A stretch of DNA of 64,000 bases from Gordonia phthalatica (GCF_001305675.1 NZ_CP011853.1:620001-684000); one strand, 5' to 3'; positions 27,177 through 36,108 are shown, counted from the stretch's first letter. Translations and numbers: made by a program. Notes: a model not told the origin generated them from the letters alone.

Positions 27177-28124
27177 ATGAGCAACCGTCGAACCGATCTG
27201 CACCCCGAGGTGGAAGCGATGCTCGCCACCCTCGAATCGGGGTTCCCCGACGTCACCGCGTTCCCCGCGGCGGAGGTGCGGGCCATGATCGACGCGCGCA
27301 AGGCGCCGCTCGGAACCGAGCCCGCGATGCAGACGGTGACCGACCTGACGATCGACGGGCCCGACGGCGATCCGCTGCCGCTGCGCGTCTACACCCCGCA
27401 TGCGGCGGCCGATAGGGCGCTCCCGACCATCGTCTTCGCGCACGGCGGCGGCTTCGTCTTCTGCGGCGTCGACAGTCACGACGAGTTCGCGCGGTCGCTC
27501 GCCGAGAACACCGGCACCGTCGTCGTGTCGGTGGACTACCGACTGGCACCCGAGCACCAGGCACCGGCCGCGCTGGAGGACATGTACGCCGCCGTCCAGT
27601 GGGCGGCCGAGCATGCGGGCGAATACGGTGGTGATCCGGAGCGGATCGCCGTCGCGGGCGACAGCGCGGGCGGACTCCTCTCGGCGACGGTGTGCCTGGC
27701 GGCCCGCGAGCGAGGCGGCTCGACGATCGTCGCGCAGATCCTGCTGTACCCGGTGATCGACGACGACTTCGACACCGAGTCGTACCGCCGCTACGGCGAG
27801 GGCTACTACAACACCACGTCGGCGATGCGGTGGTACTGGGATCAGTACGCGCCGAACAATCGTGACGACATGCTGGTGATGCCGACGAAGGCGGAGTCTC
27901 TCGCCGGACTGCCGCCCGCCGTCGTCGTCACCGCCGAACTCGATCCGCCGAGCGTGTCCGGCGAACGCTACGCCGACCGGCTGCGCGCCGACGGCGTCGA
28001 GGTCTACGCGCACCGCCTGGACGGGCTGTTCCACGGGGTGCTCACCTTCGCGAAGTTCCCCCTGACCCCGCAGGCGCGGGCCACGGTGTGGGATCTCGTC
28101 GCGAAGGTGCTGCCCAGCGCGTAG
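27177..28124 (+). CDS. Alpha/beta hydrolase, HSL-family (type IV) esterase
   Basis: A 315-residue esterase or lipase of the hormone-sensitive-lipase family. It shows the oxyanion motif HGGGF, the nucleophile Ser163 in GDSAGG, an Asp in ELDPPS and a His in LDGLFHGV. It is cytoplasmic. GGAGGA precedes the ATG. A possible TAGGTT -10 about 60 bases upstream suggests its own promoter. It ends in a 39-bp palindrome shared with the convergent downstream gene. The family hydrolyses short-chain esters. Confidence 0.88.
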   Translation: MSNRRTDLHPEVEAMLATLESGFPDVTAFPAAEVRAMIDARKAPLGTEPAMQTVTDLTIDGPDGDPLPLRVYTPHAAADRALPTIVFAHGGGFVFCGVDSHDEFARSLAENTGTVVVSVDYRLAPEHQAPAALEDMYAAVQWAAEHAGEYGGDPERIAVAGDSAGGLLSATVCLAARERGGSTIVAQILLYPVIDDDFDTESYRRYGEGYYNTTSAMRWYWDQYAPNNRDDMLVMPTKAESLAGLPPAVVVTAELDPPSVSGERYADRLRADGVEVYAHRLDGLFHGVLTFAKFPLTPQARATVWDLVAKVLPSA

Positions 28125-28131
28125 ATCCGGT

Positions 28132-28170
28132 GACGACCGGCTCGACGTCTCAGACGTCGAGCCGGTCGTC
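28132..28170. terminator. 39-bp perfect palindrome, bidirectional terminator
   Basis: A 19-bp perfect stem around a single C (centre 28151) lies between the convergent esterase and Dabb-like genes and includes the last codons and stop of the latter. Confidence 0.75.
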
Positions 28171-28728
28171 TGTCAGCAGACAGGCGACGTGGCACAGCCG
28201 TTCCAGCGTGATGTGCTCGGGGACCTCGGGATCGAACCAGCGATCCACCAGACCCCAGTGCACCGGATGGCGCATGTACTGGCCGCGCAGGCCCTCCGGA
28301 TCGGAGAACACCTGCTCCCACACGTGTGTGAACGGAGTGGGACCGTGCGCGGATTCGACGCGGCTCAACCGCCACCAGAGGATCGACGGGAGGTGCTCGG
28401 GCATCGTCAGGGTGTCCCGCTCGAAGCGGGCGATCGCCGCGTCGTCGGCGTCATCGCGTACCCCGAGCAGCAGGGTGCGGTAGACGTTGCCCGGGCGCGG
28501 AGTGCGCCGCAGACCGGCCGTCCCGGGCCGGTAGCGGACCCACTCGTCGGCGGCCGACGCCTCTGGGAGCGCATGGGAGCGGGCGTGCACCAGGACGTCG
28601 CCGCCGTTGATGGCACCGGGCAGAACCGGTCCGACGATCGTCGGACCCGCGGTGGCCGAGCGCAGTGCGGCGACGGCATCGTCGGCGCGGGCGGTGGTCA
28701 GCAGACGCGTTTCGAGCAGCTCAGACAT
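28150..28728 (-). CDS. Dabb-like (dimeric alpha-beta barrel) protein
   Basis: A 192-residue protein with dimeric alpha/beta-barrel features (alternating strands with Arg/His-rich segments such as HGPTPFTHVWEQVF and MRHPVHWGLVDRWF). These match the stress-responsive Dabb group often found in catabolic clusters. Its start overlaps the preceding gene on the same strand by 8 bases. The coding sequence runs into a palindromic terminator. No catalytic function can be assigned. Confidence 0.65.
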   Translation of the reverse strand: MSELLETRLLTTARADDAVAALRSATAGPTIVGPVLPGAINGGDVLVHARSHALPEASAADEWVRYRPGTAGLRRTPRPGNVYRTLLLGVRDDADDAAIARFERDTLTMPEHLPSILWWRLSRVESAHGPTPFTHVWEQVFSDPEGLRGQYMRHPVHWGLVDRWFDPEVPEHITLERLCHVACLLTDDRLDV

Positions 28729-29083
28729 CGGCCAACGCCGCCAGATTCAGATCCCGTGCGGCCGACGTCCGGGACCGACTCTCGATCAGCGGGGCCACCT
28801 CCGACCACCATGCCGACGGATCCGGGTCGTGGCGGGCAGCGAGGGCGGCGGCCCACCAGGCGTCCACATCGGCGACGGCGAGAACCGCAGTGACGGTGTT
28901 GACGTCGTGGTCGAGCCACAGCGGCGGGCTGACCAGCACGGAGTCGAGGACCAGACCGCGCCGGGCGGCGGCGGGCACGTATTCGTTGCGGTAGCGCCGG
29001 ACGAACTCGCGGCCCGCACCGGGCGCGGTGACGACCCGATCGACGATGTAGACGGCTTCGGACAAGTCGTGATCCTTCCGCAT
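28721..29083 (-). CDS. Hypothetical protein, probable alpha-beta barrel partner
   Basis: A 120-residue protein containing VDRVVTAPGAGREFVRRY, a phrasing seen in NIPSNAP/Dabb-type small barrels, followed by DVDAWWAA. ATG 29083 is chosen because the barrel begins directly after it and GGAAGGA precedes the following codons poorly; earlier in-frame starts encode only Arg-rich sequence. It is translationally coupled (8-base overlap) to the next Dabb-like gene, so the two may form a hetero-oligomer. Function unknown. Confidence 0.6.
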   Translation of the reverse strand: MRKDHDLSEAVYIVDRVVTAPGAGREFVRRYRNEYVPAAARRGLVLDSVLVSPPLWLDHDVNTVTAVLAVADVDAWWAAALAARHDPDPSAWWSEVAPLIESRSRTSAARDLNLAALADV

Positions 29084-29325
29084 GGAACGTGGGCGATCAC
29101 GTCGCCGCGGCCGGTCGGCGGCACGGGGATGTGATCTGTGGCCACTGTTCACCGCGCGACGGCAGTTCAGTGGGGGTGCGGCCGGTGGTCGGGCACGTGT
29201 CGTCGAACGTTCCGATGACCGGGAGGCGCAGGGCCGATCTGTCCGAACCGTGTCGTCGCATCGTGGGATTCCTTACATGACAGAGCGATTGCGGAACCGC
29301 ATTAGGCGTTTGTTCAGGTGAGTGT

Positions 29326-30249
29326 GTGAAAATCTCCTCCATGCGTCCCTCCGCGAATCGTCCGGCAGCCATCGTCGCCGTCATCGTCGCGGTGGTCGTG
29401 ACGGCAATGGTGGGAATCGTGCTCTCGACGACGCGCGGCGGACCCGCCGCCAGCACCGCGTCGATGGTGACGGCGTCGCCTGACGAAACCGCGGTGCCGA
29501 CCTATGTGGCGATGGGCAGTTCGTTCGCGGCCGGCCCCGGTGAGGGGCCGATCGTCGACCACCGGTGCCTGCGGACCGGCGACAACTATCCGAGCCAAGT
29601 GGCGCGGCAGGTCGGACTGAAACTGGTCGACGTGACGTGCTCGGGATCCACGGCCGCCGAACTGGTGACGGGTCCCAAGAAACACCGCAAGCCCACGCGT
29701 CGACCGCAGGTGGAGGCTGTCGACCGGAACACGAAGCTGGTCACCATCACCACCGGCGGAAACGACATCGACTTCATCGGGCGGATCATGACCGAGGCCT
29801 GCGTCAACATGCGCGCGCTGGGACTCTCGCACTGCGGGTCGGGTCGGCTGATCCCGGTTCCGCCGAACCCCGCCGACTATGCGCGTCTGGAGCAGTCGCT
29901 GATCCGGGCCGTCGACACGATCAAGGCGCGCGGCCCGCAGGCGCGGATCGTCCTGGTGGACTACACGCCGGTCGTCGCGGTCAACGCGCCGCCGTGCGAA
30001 CTGTTGCCGCTGGCACCGTGGCAGGTGGACCAGGAGACGCAGATCGCGCGTGAGATGTCGGCGATCAACCAGCGCGTCGCCGACCGCACCGGCGCCCTGC
30101 ACGTGGTGACCACACAGTTGGCTCCACAGCACTCCGCGTGCGGTCCGCAGCCGTGGGTGCGCGGCTTCGGCAAGAAGATGGTGTTCCACCCGAATGCGGC
30201 GGGTAAGGCCGGCATCGCCGACCTGGTGGTCGCAGAACTGCGTCGCTGA
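29326..30249 (+). CDS. Secreted/anchored SGNH (GDSL) hydrolase
   Basis: A 307-residue protein with an N-terminal hydrophobic segment (about residues 13-33), then an SGNH-hydrolase domain. Block I Ser is in AMGSSFAAGPG, the block III Asn in GGNDIDF, and the Asp/His of block V is replaced or placed in MVFHPNAAG. Cys residues (HRC, TCSG, EAC, SHC, PPCE, SAC) suggest disulfides of an exported lipase or esterase. GTG 29326 is used; ATG 29341 would shorten it by 5 residues. Mycobacterial relatives act on envelope lipids. The substrate is unknown. Confidence 0.85.
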   Translation: MKISSMRPSANRPAAIVAVIVAVVVTAMVGIVLSTTRGGPAASTASMVTASPDETAVPTYVAMGSSFAAGPGEGPIVDHRCLRTGDNYPSQVARQVGLKLVDVTCSGSTAAELVTGPKKHRKPTRRPQVEAVDRNTKLVTITTGGNDIDFIGRIMTEACVNMRALGLSHCGSGRLIPVPPNPADYARLEQSLIRAVDTIKARGPQARIVLVDYTPVVAVNAPPCELLPLAPWQVDQETQIAREMSAINQRVADRTGALHVVTTQLAPQHSACGPQPWVRGFGKKMVFHPNAAGKAGIADLVVAELRR

Positions 30250-30277
30250 TCGCGTTCGCGCCTCGTCGCACCAGTTC

Positions 30278-30315
30278 TGTCTCCCGCACTCGGTCGCGAC
30301 TGAGTGCGGGAGACA
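30278..30315. repeat. Perfect 14-bp hairpin (repeat family copy 2)
   Basis: TGTCTCCCGCACTC (30278-30291) pairs perfectly with GAGTGCGGGAGACA (30302-30315) around the loop GGTCGCGACT. Together with flanking GTCGCACCA and AAGTGGTGC it repeats the element at 19001-19070. Confidence 0.7.
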
Positions 30316-30355
30316 CAAGTGGTGCTGCTGGTCGACGAGTGGTGCAACACGGCCT

Positions 30356-30394
30356 AGGGCCCCGCATTGATCGGTGAGATCGGTGCGGGGCCCT
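30356..30394 (-). terminator. Terminator for the acyltransferase gene
   Basis: AGGGCCCCGCA (30356-30366) pairs with TGCGGGGCCCT (30384-30394), downstream of the minus-strand acyltransferase. No long T run is seen. Confidence 0.6.
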
Positions 30395-30433
30395 GGGCTC
30401 GCGTGTCGAAACCGGTCGGTTCCGGGCGGCGGT

Positions 30434-31990
30434 CTACGCCTTGACGGGCTTCGCGTCGTGAGCGGCGTTGCTCTGCTTGACGCCGACGACGACCGCCGAG
30501 AGCATCAGCAGGGCGCTGATTCCGAAGATCAGGAAGCCGAGCTGGGCGCCGTCGGGCACCTTCTCGTAGATCGCGAAGCCGACTGCACCGCCCAGGGCGG
30601 CGACGAAGGACGCCCGGCCCCAGCGCTGGATGCGCCAGTCGATGCGCTCGCGGCCGGTGGTGACCAGGCTGATGGGGCTGCGCCGCAGGACCTCCACCAG
30701 GAAGACCGTGACGGCGACGGTCACCAGGAAGGTGGTGATCAGGTTGAACCACAGCGGCACGGTGTCGAAGTGCCTGCGCGAGAGCGGCAGCACCGACGAC
30801 AGGACGATCACGTGCGCCAGGTAGATGCCGAAGGAGCGATCCGCAGCCGTCTGCATCACGCGGTCGGCTCCCGACCCCGGTCGACGGTGCTCCTGCCAGA
30901 TGGTGCCTGCGATGTACAGGATGATGATGATTCCGACGAACATGAAGGCGTTGTGCACCATGAACACGTTGGTGGCGCGGAACATCTCCTCGGCCTTGGG
31001 GCCCTTGTTGATGACCGGGATGATGACGTTGTTCACCTTGATCACGTAGTAGACCAGGGTGAGCACGATCGTGACCAGCGAGACGCCGATGAGCGGTGCA
31101 CGGTAGCGGCGCATCAGGGCGCCGAAGGCGTCGAAGTGGTAGGCCGCGAGGCAGCCGAGCAGGATGAAGAACTGGTACGGGAACAGGGTGACGCCCAGGT
31201 AGCGCCAGATGAGACCGGGGAGGTCATTCGGGTCGTCGAAGAATCCGAGTGGCGGTCGGACCATGTGGTACAGCAGCCAGATGTGGAAGATTCCGCTCGC
31301 CGCCAGGATGTAGCGGTGGTAGCCCCAGGTCCGCTTGATGACCCACAGGACGGCCGGGAAGACCAGGTAGATCTGCATGCTCACCGACAGGAAGTACAGG
31401 TGGTAGGCGGCGTTGCCGGTCGCGAGGTCGTAGATCAGGCTCTTCAACGCCAACCGCTCGCTGGCGCCGTCGTGGAAGATGCCCCAGATCGCGTCGAGGC
31501 CGCCGCGCTGATAGTGGCGGTTGAGCCAGTAGAACAGCGACCACATCAGGAACGGCAGGCCGATCAGCTTGTATCGGCGTCGCCAGAAGGTCGGGGCGTG
31601 CAGTTCGCGGTTGCGGTACTGGTAGGTCAGCACGAAGCCGGTGAGCGCGAAGAAGCAGTAGCGCGTGTAGCGCAGCATGAGACCGACGCCCTCTGCGACG
31701 ATCGCGGTGGCCGGTGCCAGACCCAGGATCACGTGGTCGAGGATGACGCCGCCGAAGGTGAACAGGCGGACGAAGTCGATCTGGTAGAGGTGCCCGCCGG
31801 ACTTCTTCTTCGGTGCCGGAGCCGCAGGGGCTTCAGTCGAGGTCTCGGCTCCGTCTCCCGGCGTCTCCGCTGAGGGATCTGCGGGGGCAGCCTCTCCCGT
31901 CGTCGGTCGGGTGTCTTCGGCGTCGGTCACGCGTTCCGGCGCGTCCTCGACCTTCGCTTGGGTTTCTACCACCTGAGGGATCCCTGTCAT
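30434..31990 (-). CDS. Acyltransferase-3 family membrane protein
   Basis: A 518-residue protein with a Pro/Ala/Glu-rich cytoplasmic N-terminus (about residues 1-65) followed by 10 or more hydrophobic segments of the acyltransferase-3 family (YQIDFVRLF... opening, LDHVIL in the first helix). It is divergent from a mycolyltransferase. A role in modifying an envelope glycolipid, for instance trehalose monomycolate acetylation as by corynebacterial TmaT, fits this context, but TmaT identity is inference. ATG 31990 is used; the upstream open frame is not membrane-protein-like. Confidence 0.78.
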   Translation of the reverse strand: MTGIPQVVETQAKVEDAPERVTDAEDTRPTTGEAAPADPSAETPGDGAETSTEAPAAPAPKKKSGGHLYQIDFVRLFTFGGVILDHVILGLAPATAIVAEGVGLMLRYTRYCFFALTGFVLTYQYRNRELHAPTFWRRRYKLIGLPFLMWSLFYWLNRHYQRGGLDAIWGIFHDGASERLALKSLIYDLATGNAAYHLYFLSVSMQIYLVFPAVLWVIKRTWGYHRYILAASGIFHIWLLYHMVRPPLGFFDDPNDLPGLIWRYLGVTLFPYQFFILLGCLAAYHFDAFGALMRRYRAPLIGVSLVTIVLTLVYYVIKVNNVIIPVINKGPKAEEMFRATNVFMVHNAFMFVGIIIILYIAGTIWQEHRRPGSGADRVMQTAADRSFGIYLAHVIVLSSVLPLSRRHFDTVPLWFNLITTFLVTVAVTVFLVEVLRRSPISLVTTGRERIDWRIQRWGRASFVAALGGAVGFAIYEKVPDGAQLGFLIFGISALLMLSAVVVGVKQSNAAHDAKPVKA

Positions 31991-32173
31991 GGTTCGTTCG
32001 GTTGCCACGACGGCATGCCGTCGCCTTGCAGAGGGTACTAGCCGACGCTGGGTAAACGCACTTTCCGGCCTCGAGAATTGCCGGGAAATGCCATAATGCG
32101 GCCTTCTTGTGTGGTTCTGATAACTGTCCGGCCGCAGAATTTCCTCGGGTTTCAGTCTTTCGCAGCCAGTGGT

Positions 32174-32179
32174 TACTAT
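32174..32179 (+). promoter_or_regulatory. -10 hexamer TACTAT of the mycolyltransferase gene
   Basis: TACTAT lies about 37 bases before the GTG at 32217, leaving a short leader that holds a strong GGAAGGGG ribosome-binding site. Confidence 0.45.
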
Positions 32180-32216
32180 GTGACTGAAGTTGTTCATGGG
32201 GCGGAAGGGGTTTGCT

Positions 32217-33281
32217 GTGCGGAATGTCAGTTCGCGCGCCGCGGTGCTGGCGAGCGTGTTCGCCGTGGTGATCGCGGGTGCGGGAGTCGCGTCGGCGGAA
32301 CCCGCGACGACCACACCGAGCACGACGGCGCCGGGAGCGAGCACGTCCACCGAGCCGACCACCGCGAAGCTGCCCGCGCGCATGGTGTCGTTGACCAAGG
32401 TCTCGCCGACCGAGTCGCTGGCCGAGGTGTACTCGGGCGCGATGGGCCGCACCATCCAGTTGAACGTCCTGCGCCCGACGGACAGCGATGCCCCTGCCCC
32501 GATCCTGTACCTCCTGAACGGTGCGGGCGGCGGCGAGGACGCGGCCACCTGGCGCGCCAAGACCGACTACAAGCGCTTCTTCGCCGACAAGCACGTCAAC
32601 GTCGTCACTCCCGTCGGCGGAGCCTTCTCCTATTACACGGACTGGCAGAAGGACGACCCGGTGCTCGGTCGCAACAAGTGGCAGACCTTCCTCACCGAGG
32701 AGTTGCCCCCGTTGCTCGACACAGCACTGAACGCGACGGGCGCCAACGCCATCGCAGGCATCTCGATGTCGGGTACGTCGGTCTTCAACCTCGCGATCGC
32801 GGCACCGAAGCTGTACCGCTCGGTCGCCGCGTACAGCGGTTGCGCTCGCACCAGCGACCCGCTCGGCCAGGCCTACATCCGCACCGTGATCGGCGATCGC
32901 GGTCGCGGCGACGTCACCAACATGTGGGGACCGCTCGACGGTCCCGGCTGGCGGGACAACGACCCATACCTGCACGTCTCAGCGCTCAAAGGCGTCAAGG
33001 TCTACATGACCTCGGGCACCGGACTGCCCGGTCGCTACGACACCCTCGACTCCCGCCTGATCGACGGTGACCCGGCCGTCCTGATGGATCAGGTGCTCAT
33101 GGGCGGAGTCATCGAGGCCGCGGTCCGCAGCTGCACCACGCAGATGGAGCAGGCGCTCAAGTCGGCGAAGGTCGACACCACAGTCATCAATCGTCCGCTC
33201 GGCACCCACTCGTGGGAGTACTGGCAGAAGGACCTGCACACCACGTGGCCGATGATCGCCAAGGATCTCGGCATCGGTTGA
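32217..33281 (+). CDS. Secreted mycolyltransferase (antigen 85 / esterase D family)
   Basis: A 354-residue exported alpha/beta hydrolase. A signal peptide (residues 1-27, ending VASA before EPATT) precedes a Thr/Ser/Pro linker and the catalytic domain. The nucleophile Ser is in GISMSGTSVF, and a C-terminal His is in LGTHSWEYWQ. The family transfers mycolates between trehalose monomycolate molecules or to arabinogalactan. GTG 32217 is chosen for its GGAAGGGG site 6 bases upstream; ATG 32196 is an alternative. It is divergent from an acyltransferase-3 gene, and both belong to mycomembrane synthesis. Confidence 0.88.
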   Translation: MRNVSSRAAVLASVFAVVIAGAGVASAEPATTTPSTTAPGASTSTEPTTAKLPARMVSLTKVSPTESLAEVYSGAMGRTIQLNVLRPTDSDAPAPILYLLNGAGGGEDAATWRAKTDYKRFFADKHVNVVTPVGGAFSYYTDWQKDDPVLGRNKWQTFLTEELPPLLDTALNATGANAIAGISMSGTSVFNLAIAAPKLYRSVAAYSGCARTSDPLGQAYIRTVIGDRGRGDVTNMWGPLDGPGWRDNDPYLHVSALKGVKVYMTSGTGLPGRYDTLDSRLIDGDPAVLMDQVLMGGVIEAAVRSCTTQMEQALKSAKVDTTVINRPLGTHSWEYWQKDLHTTWPMIAKDLGIG

Positions 33282-33321
33282 TCTCCGAAGCGTCGGCCCG
33301 CCGATGTCGGAGGGCGACGCT

Positions 33322-34353
33322 ATGGTTTCGACCATGATGCGACGACGTAGACTCCGCCTTCTGCTGGTCGGGGTGGCGGCTCTGCTCGGAATCGGGATTC
33401 TGGTCGGCTGCGGCGGCACGGACAGTACTGCCGGTGACGGCGGACCGGTGCTCACCGAGACGGTCACCGCTGACCCCACCGCATCGGGGCCGGCGACCTC
33501 CGCGGCACCGGACTGCTCGAAGGGCGTGCCCGATCTCAGCGGGCCGGTGACGCTCAGTTCGGCCGGCAACTTCTACCACGTCGGGAAGACGGTGCAGTCG
33601 GGCGGCGACTCCTGCTTCGGCTTCCGGATCTATGACGGCATGATCGGCGACCGCACGCAGGGTGCGGGCACCGGCGCGTCCGCGGTGCAGCTCCTCGTGG
33701 TCTTCGTCGACGGAAAGCCCGTCCTCGACCCCACGCCGTATCTCACCAAGGGCGTTCGCGCCGTCAAGTGGAGTGCCACGCAGATCGACGTGCAGTTCGA
33801 CATGCGTGAGCGGGGCATCGATCCGGAGTCGTGGGTCGATGCGACCTACCGGCGTTCGGGTTCCACCGTGACCGCCGATCGCCCGGACTTCGGTTCGCGG
33901 ATGTCCGTGACGTCGTTCCCCGGCTCGAACGCCGCACCGTCGACGCCCCCGTCCGCCGGGACGGTTCCGCTGGACCGGTTCCGGAAGGGCGAGCAGTTCG
34001 CGTTCCGGTCGCCGACCGGCGCGATCGTGTGCGTGTCGCGCGGCACGGCGTTCCGCTGTGAGACTCCGAACGCCGGACACCGGGTGCCGGCGACCGAGGT
34101 GTGCGGCTTCTACGCCGAGAAGTACGAGACCGCCGGCTCCAACGTCTTTATGTGGAAGGACGGCGCCGCGTGCGCCACCACGCTGCAAGGCATGTGGGCG
34201 ACGGCCGACGGGATCCTGCAGTACGGCGAGAGCGTGACCGTTCCCGTCCCCGACGGGAACCTCACCTGCTCGTCGAGCGACACCGGGTTCCGGTGCGTCG
34301 ACGTGAACGGTAGGGGCTTCTCTGTGTCGAGGGAGACCTTCGCGCGCCTGTAG
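33322..34353 (+). CDS. Putative lipoprotein, function unknown
   Basis: A 343-residue protein with basic n-region (MRRRRLRLL), hydrophobic core and lipobox ILVGC (Cys about residue 33), so it is lipid-anchored outside the membrane. After a Thr/Ser/Ala-rich linker, the middle domain is beta-rich, and the C-terminal third has paired Cys motifs (IVCVSRGTAFRCETP and LTCSSSDTGFRCVDV), two similar repeats likely held by disulfides. ATG 33322 has GGAGG 8 bases upstream; ATGs at 33334 and 33337 follow. It lies 40 bases after the mycolyltransferase. No family function recognised. Confidence 0.75.
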   Translation: MVSTMMRRRRLRLLLVGVAALLGIGILVGCGGTDSTAGDGGPVLTETVTADPTASGPATSAAPDCSKGVPDLSGPVTLSSAGNFYHVGKTVQSGGDSCFGFRIYDGMIGDRTQGAGTGASAVQLLVVFVDGKPVLDPTPYLTKGVRAVKWSATQIDVQFDMRERGIDPESWVDATYRRSGSTVTADRPDFGSRMSVTSFPGSNAAPSTPPSAGTVPLDRFRKGEQFAFRSPTGAIVCVSRGTAFRCETPNAGHRVPATEVCGFYAEKYETAGSNVFMWKDGAACATTLQGMWATADGILQYGESVTVPVPDGNLTCSSSDTGFRCVDVNGRGFSVSRETFARL

Positions 34354-34420
34354 GGCCGTCGCCCGGGCATCGGTGTTCCGGTGATCGGGAAGTGAGCGCG
34401 CCGACCTGGGCCGTCGACCT

Positions 34421-34426
34421 TAGATT
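34421..34426 (+). promoter_or_regulatory. -10 hexamer TAGATT of a leaderless promoter
   Basis: TAGATT ends 6 bases before the GTG at 34433 and supports that start for the short-chain dehydrogenase operon. Confidence 0.5.
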
Positions 34427-34432
34427 CGGGCC

Positions 34433-35239
34433 GTGGACACAACTGTACGAATCGACGGAACGGTCGCGCTCGTCACCGGCGCGGCCAGCGGCATGGGCCG
34501 CGCTCACTGTCGGCGACTCGCGCAAGCGGGCGCCGACATCATCGCCTTCGACCTCGACGCGGCCGCCGACGGCCTCGCCGAGACCGCGGCGCTCGTGGAG
34601 GCGGAGGGACGACGGTGCGTGACCGCACTCGTCGACGTGACCTCGGTCGACGGTATGAAATCGGCGGTCGACGCCGCCGTCGCCGAGACCGGTCGGCTCG
34701 ACACCGTGGTCGCCAACGCAGGCATCTACCCGGCCGCGGGGTTCTCGTGGGAGTTGACCGACGAGGAATGGCAGCGGCCCCTCGACATCAACGTGACCGG
34801 AGCGTGGAGCACCGTGCGTGCGGCGCTGCCGCACCTGACGTCCGGCGCGTCGATCGTCATCATCAGCTCCACCAACGGCATCAAGGGCGGCGCCCGCGTC
34901 GCCCACTACACCGCGGGCAAACACGCGGTGGTCGGACTGGCCCGCACCCTCGCCAACGAGGCGGGCCCGCGCGGCATCCGCGTCAACACCGTCCATCCCG
35001 GTTCGGTCGCGACGCCGATGATCCTGAACCCGCAGGTCTTCGCCAAACTGTGCCCCGGCATCGAGAACCCCACCGAGGAGGACGCGGCCCGGGTCCTCTC
35101 CACCCGCACCTTGCTGCCCGTCCCATGGGTGAAGCCCGAGGACGTCAGCAACGCCGTCCTCTTCCTCGCCTCCGACATGTCCCGCTATGTGACCGGCACC
35201 CAGATCGTGGTCGACGCCGGCCTCGTCCAGAAAGTGTGA
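34433..35239 (+). CDS. Short-chain dehydrogenase, mycofactocin-coupled type
   Basis: A 268-residue SDR. The Rossmann motif is TGAASGMGRAH (residues about 15-25), with NAGIYP, catalytic Ser in IISSTNG, and YTAGK giving Tyr and Lys. The extended C-terminal block (NPTEEDAARVLSTRTLLPVPWVKPEDVSNAVLFLASD) and the GMGRAH opening match the mycofactocin-coupled SDR subgroup, which holds NAD tightly and hands electrons to mycofactocin. GTG 34433 has a TAGATT -10 six bases upstream. It is the first gene of a three-SDR operon beside steroid genes, so a hydroxysteroid is a likely substrate (inference). Confidence 0.85.
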   Translation: MDTTVRIDGTVALVTGAASGMGRAHCRRLAQAGADIIAFDLDAAADGLAETAALVEAEGRRCVTALVDVTSVDGMKSAVDAAVAETGRLDTVVANAGIYPAAGFSWELTDEEWQRPLDINVTGAWSTVRAALPHLTSGASIVIISSTNGIKGGARVAHYTAGKHAVVGLARTLANEAGPRGIRVNTVHPGSVATPMILNPQVFAKLCPGIENPTEEDAARVLSTRTLLPVPWVKPEDVSNAVLFLASDMSRYVTGTQIVVDAGLVQKV

Positions 35240-35244
35240 ACCCG

Positions 35245-36108
35245 ATGACTGACACTCCCGCCACCGCAAGTACGGCGCGTCCCGGGCGCCTCTCCGGCAA
35301 GGTCGCGTTCGTCACCGGTGCCGCCCGCGGAATCGGGCGCGCGCAGGCCGTCCGCTTCGCCGAGGAGGGCGCCGACGTCATCGGCGTCGACCTCTGCGGC
35401 CCCGTCGAGACGGTCCGCATCGATCCGGCGACGCGCGAGGACCTCGACGAGACCGCCGCCGCCGTCCGCGCCGCGGCCGGTCGATTCTCCGCGCACGTCG
35501 CCGACGTCCGCGACGGGGAGGCCCTGCGCGCCGCCGTCGCCGCCGGCGTGGACGAGTTCGGCGGCCTCGACGTCGTCTGCGCCACCGCGGGCATCACCTC
35601 CCGCGGCATGGTCGGCGAACTGTCCGAGGATACCTGGAAGACCATGCTCGACGTCAACCTCACCGGCGTCTGGCAGACAACCAAGGCCGCGATCCCGCAC
35701 CTGATCGAACGTGGCTCCGGCTCCATCGTGCTGGTCAGCTCCATCGCCGGACTCCGCGGCCTCTACGGCGTATCGCACTACGTGGCGGCCAAGCACGGCG
35801 TCGTCGGCCTGATGCGGTCGCTGGCGCAGGAGATGGCGCCCTACGGCATCCGCGTCAACACCGTGCACCCCACCAACGTCAACACGCCGATGATCCAGAA
35901 CGACGTCGTCCGCGGCGGTTTCCGCCCCGACCTCGAAACTGTCACCCTCGAGCAGTTCGCCGAGTCGGCCAAGACGATGAACATGCTCGACATCCCGTGG
36001 GTGGAGCCCGTCGACATCGCCAACGCGTCGCTGTTCCTCGCGTCCGACGAGGCCCGCTACATCACCGCGATCACGCTTCCCGTCGACGCCGGTTCGACGC
36101 AGCGGTGA
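35245..36108 (+). CDS. Short-chain dehydrogenase, mycofactocin-coupled type
   Basis: A 287-residue SDR. The glycine motif is TGAARGIGRAQ, the NAG region reads TAGITS, Ser is in VSSIAG, and the Tyr/Lys pair is in YVAAK. The insertion before the C-terminus (RPDLETVTLEQFAESAKTMNMLDIPWVEPVDIANASLFLASDEARYITAITLPVDAG) is characteristic of mycofactocin-coupled SDRs. It follows the first SDR by 5 bases and overlaps the third by 4, so the three form one operon. It probably oxidises a steroid or alicyclic alcohol. Confidence 0.87.
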   Translation: MTDTPATASTARPGRLSGKVAFVTGAARGIGRAQAVRFAEEGADVIGVDLCGPVETVRIDPATREDLDETAAAVRAAAGRFSAHVADVRDGEALRAAVAAGVDEFGGLDVVCATAGITSRGMVGELSEDTWKTMLDVNLTGVWQTTKAAIPHLIERGSGSIVLVSSIAGLRGLYGVSHYVAAKHGVVGLMRSLAQEMAPYGIRVNTVHPTNVNTPMIQNDVVRGGFRPDLETVTLEQFAESAKTMNMLDIPWVEPVDIANASLFLASDEARYITAITLPVDAGSTQR

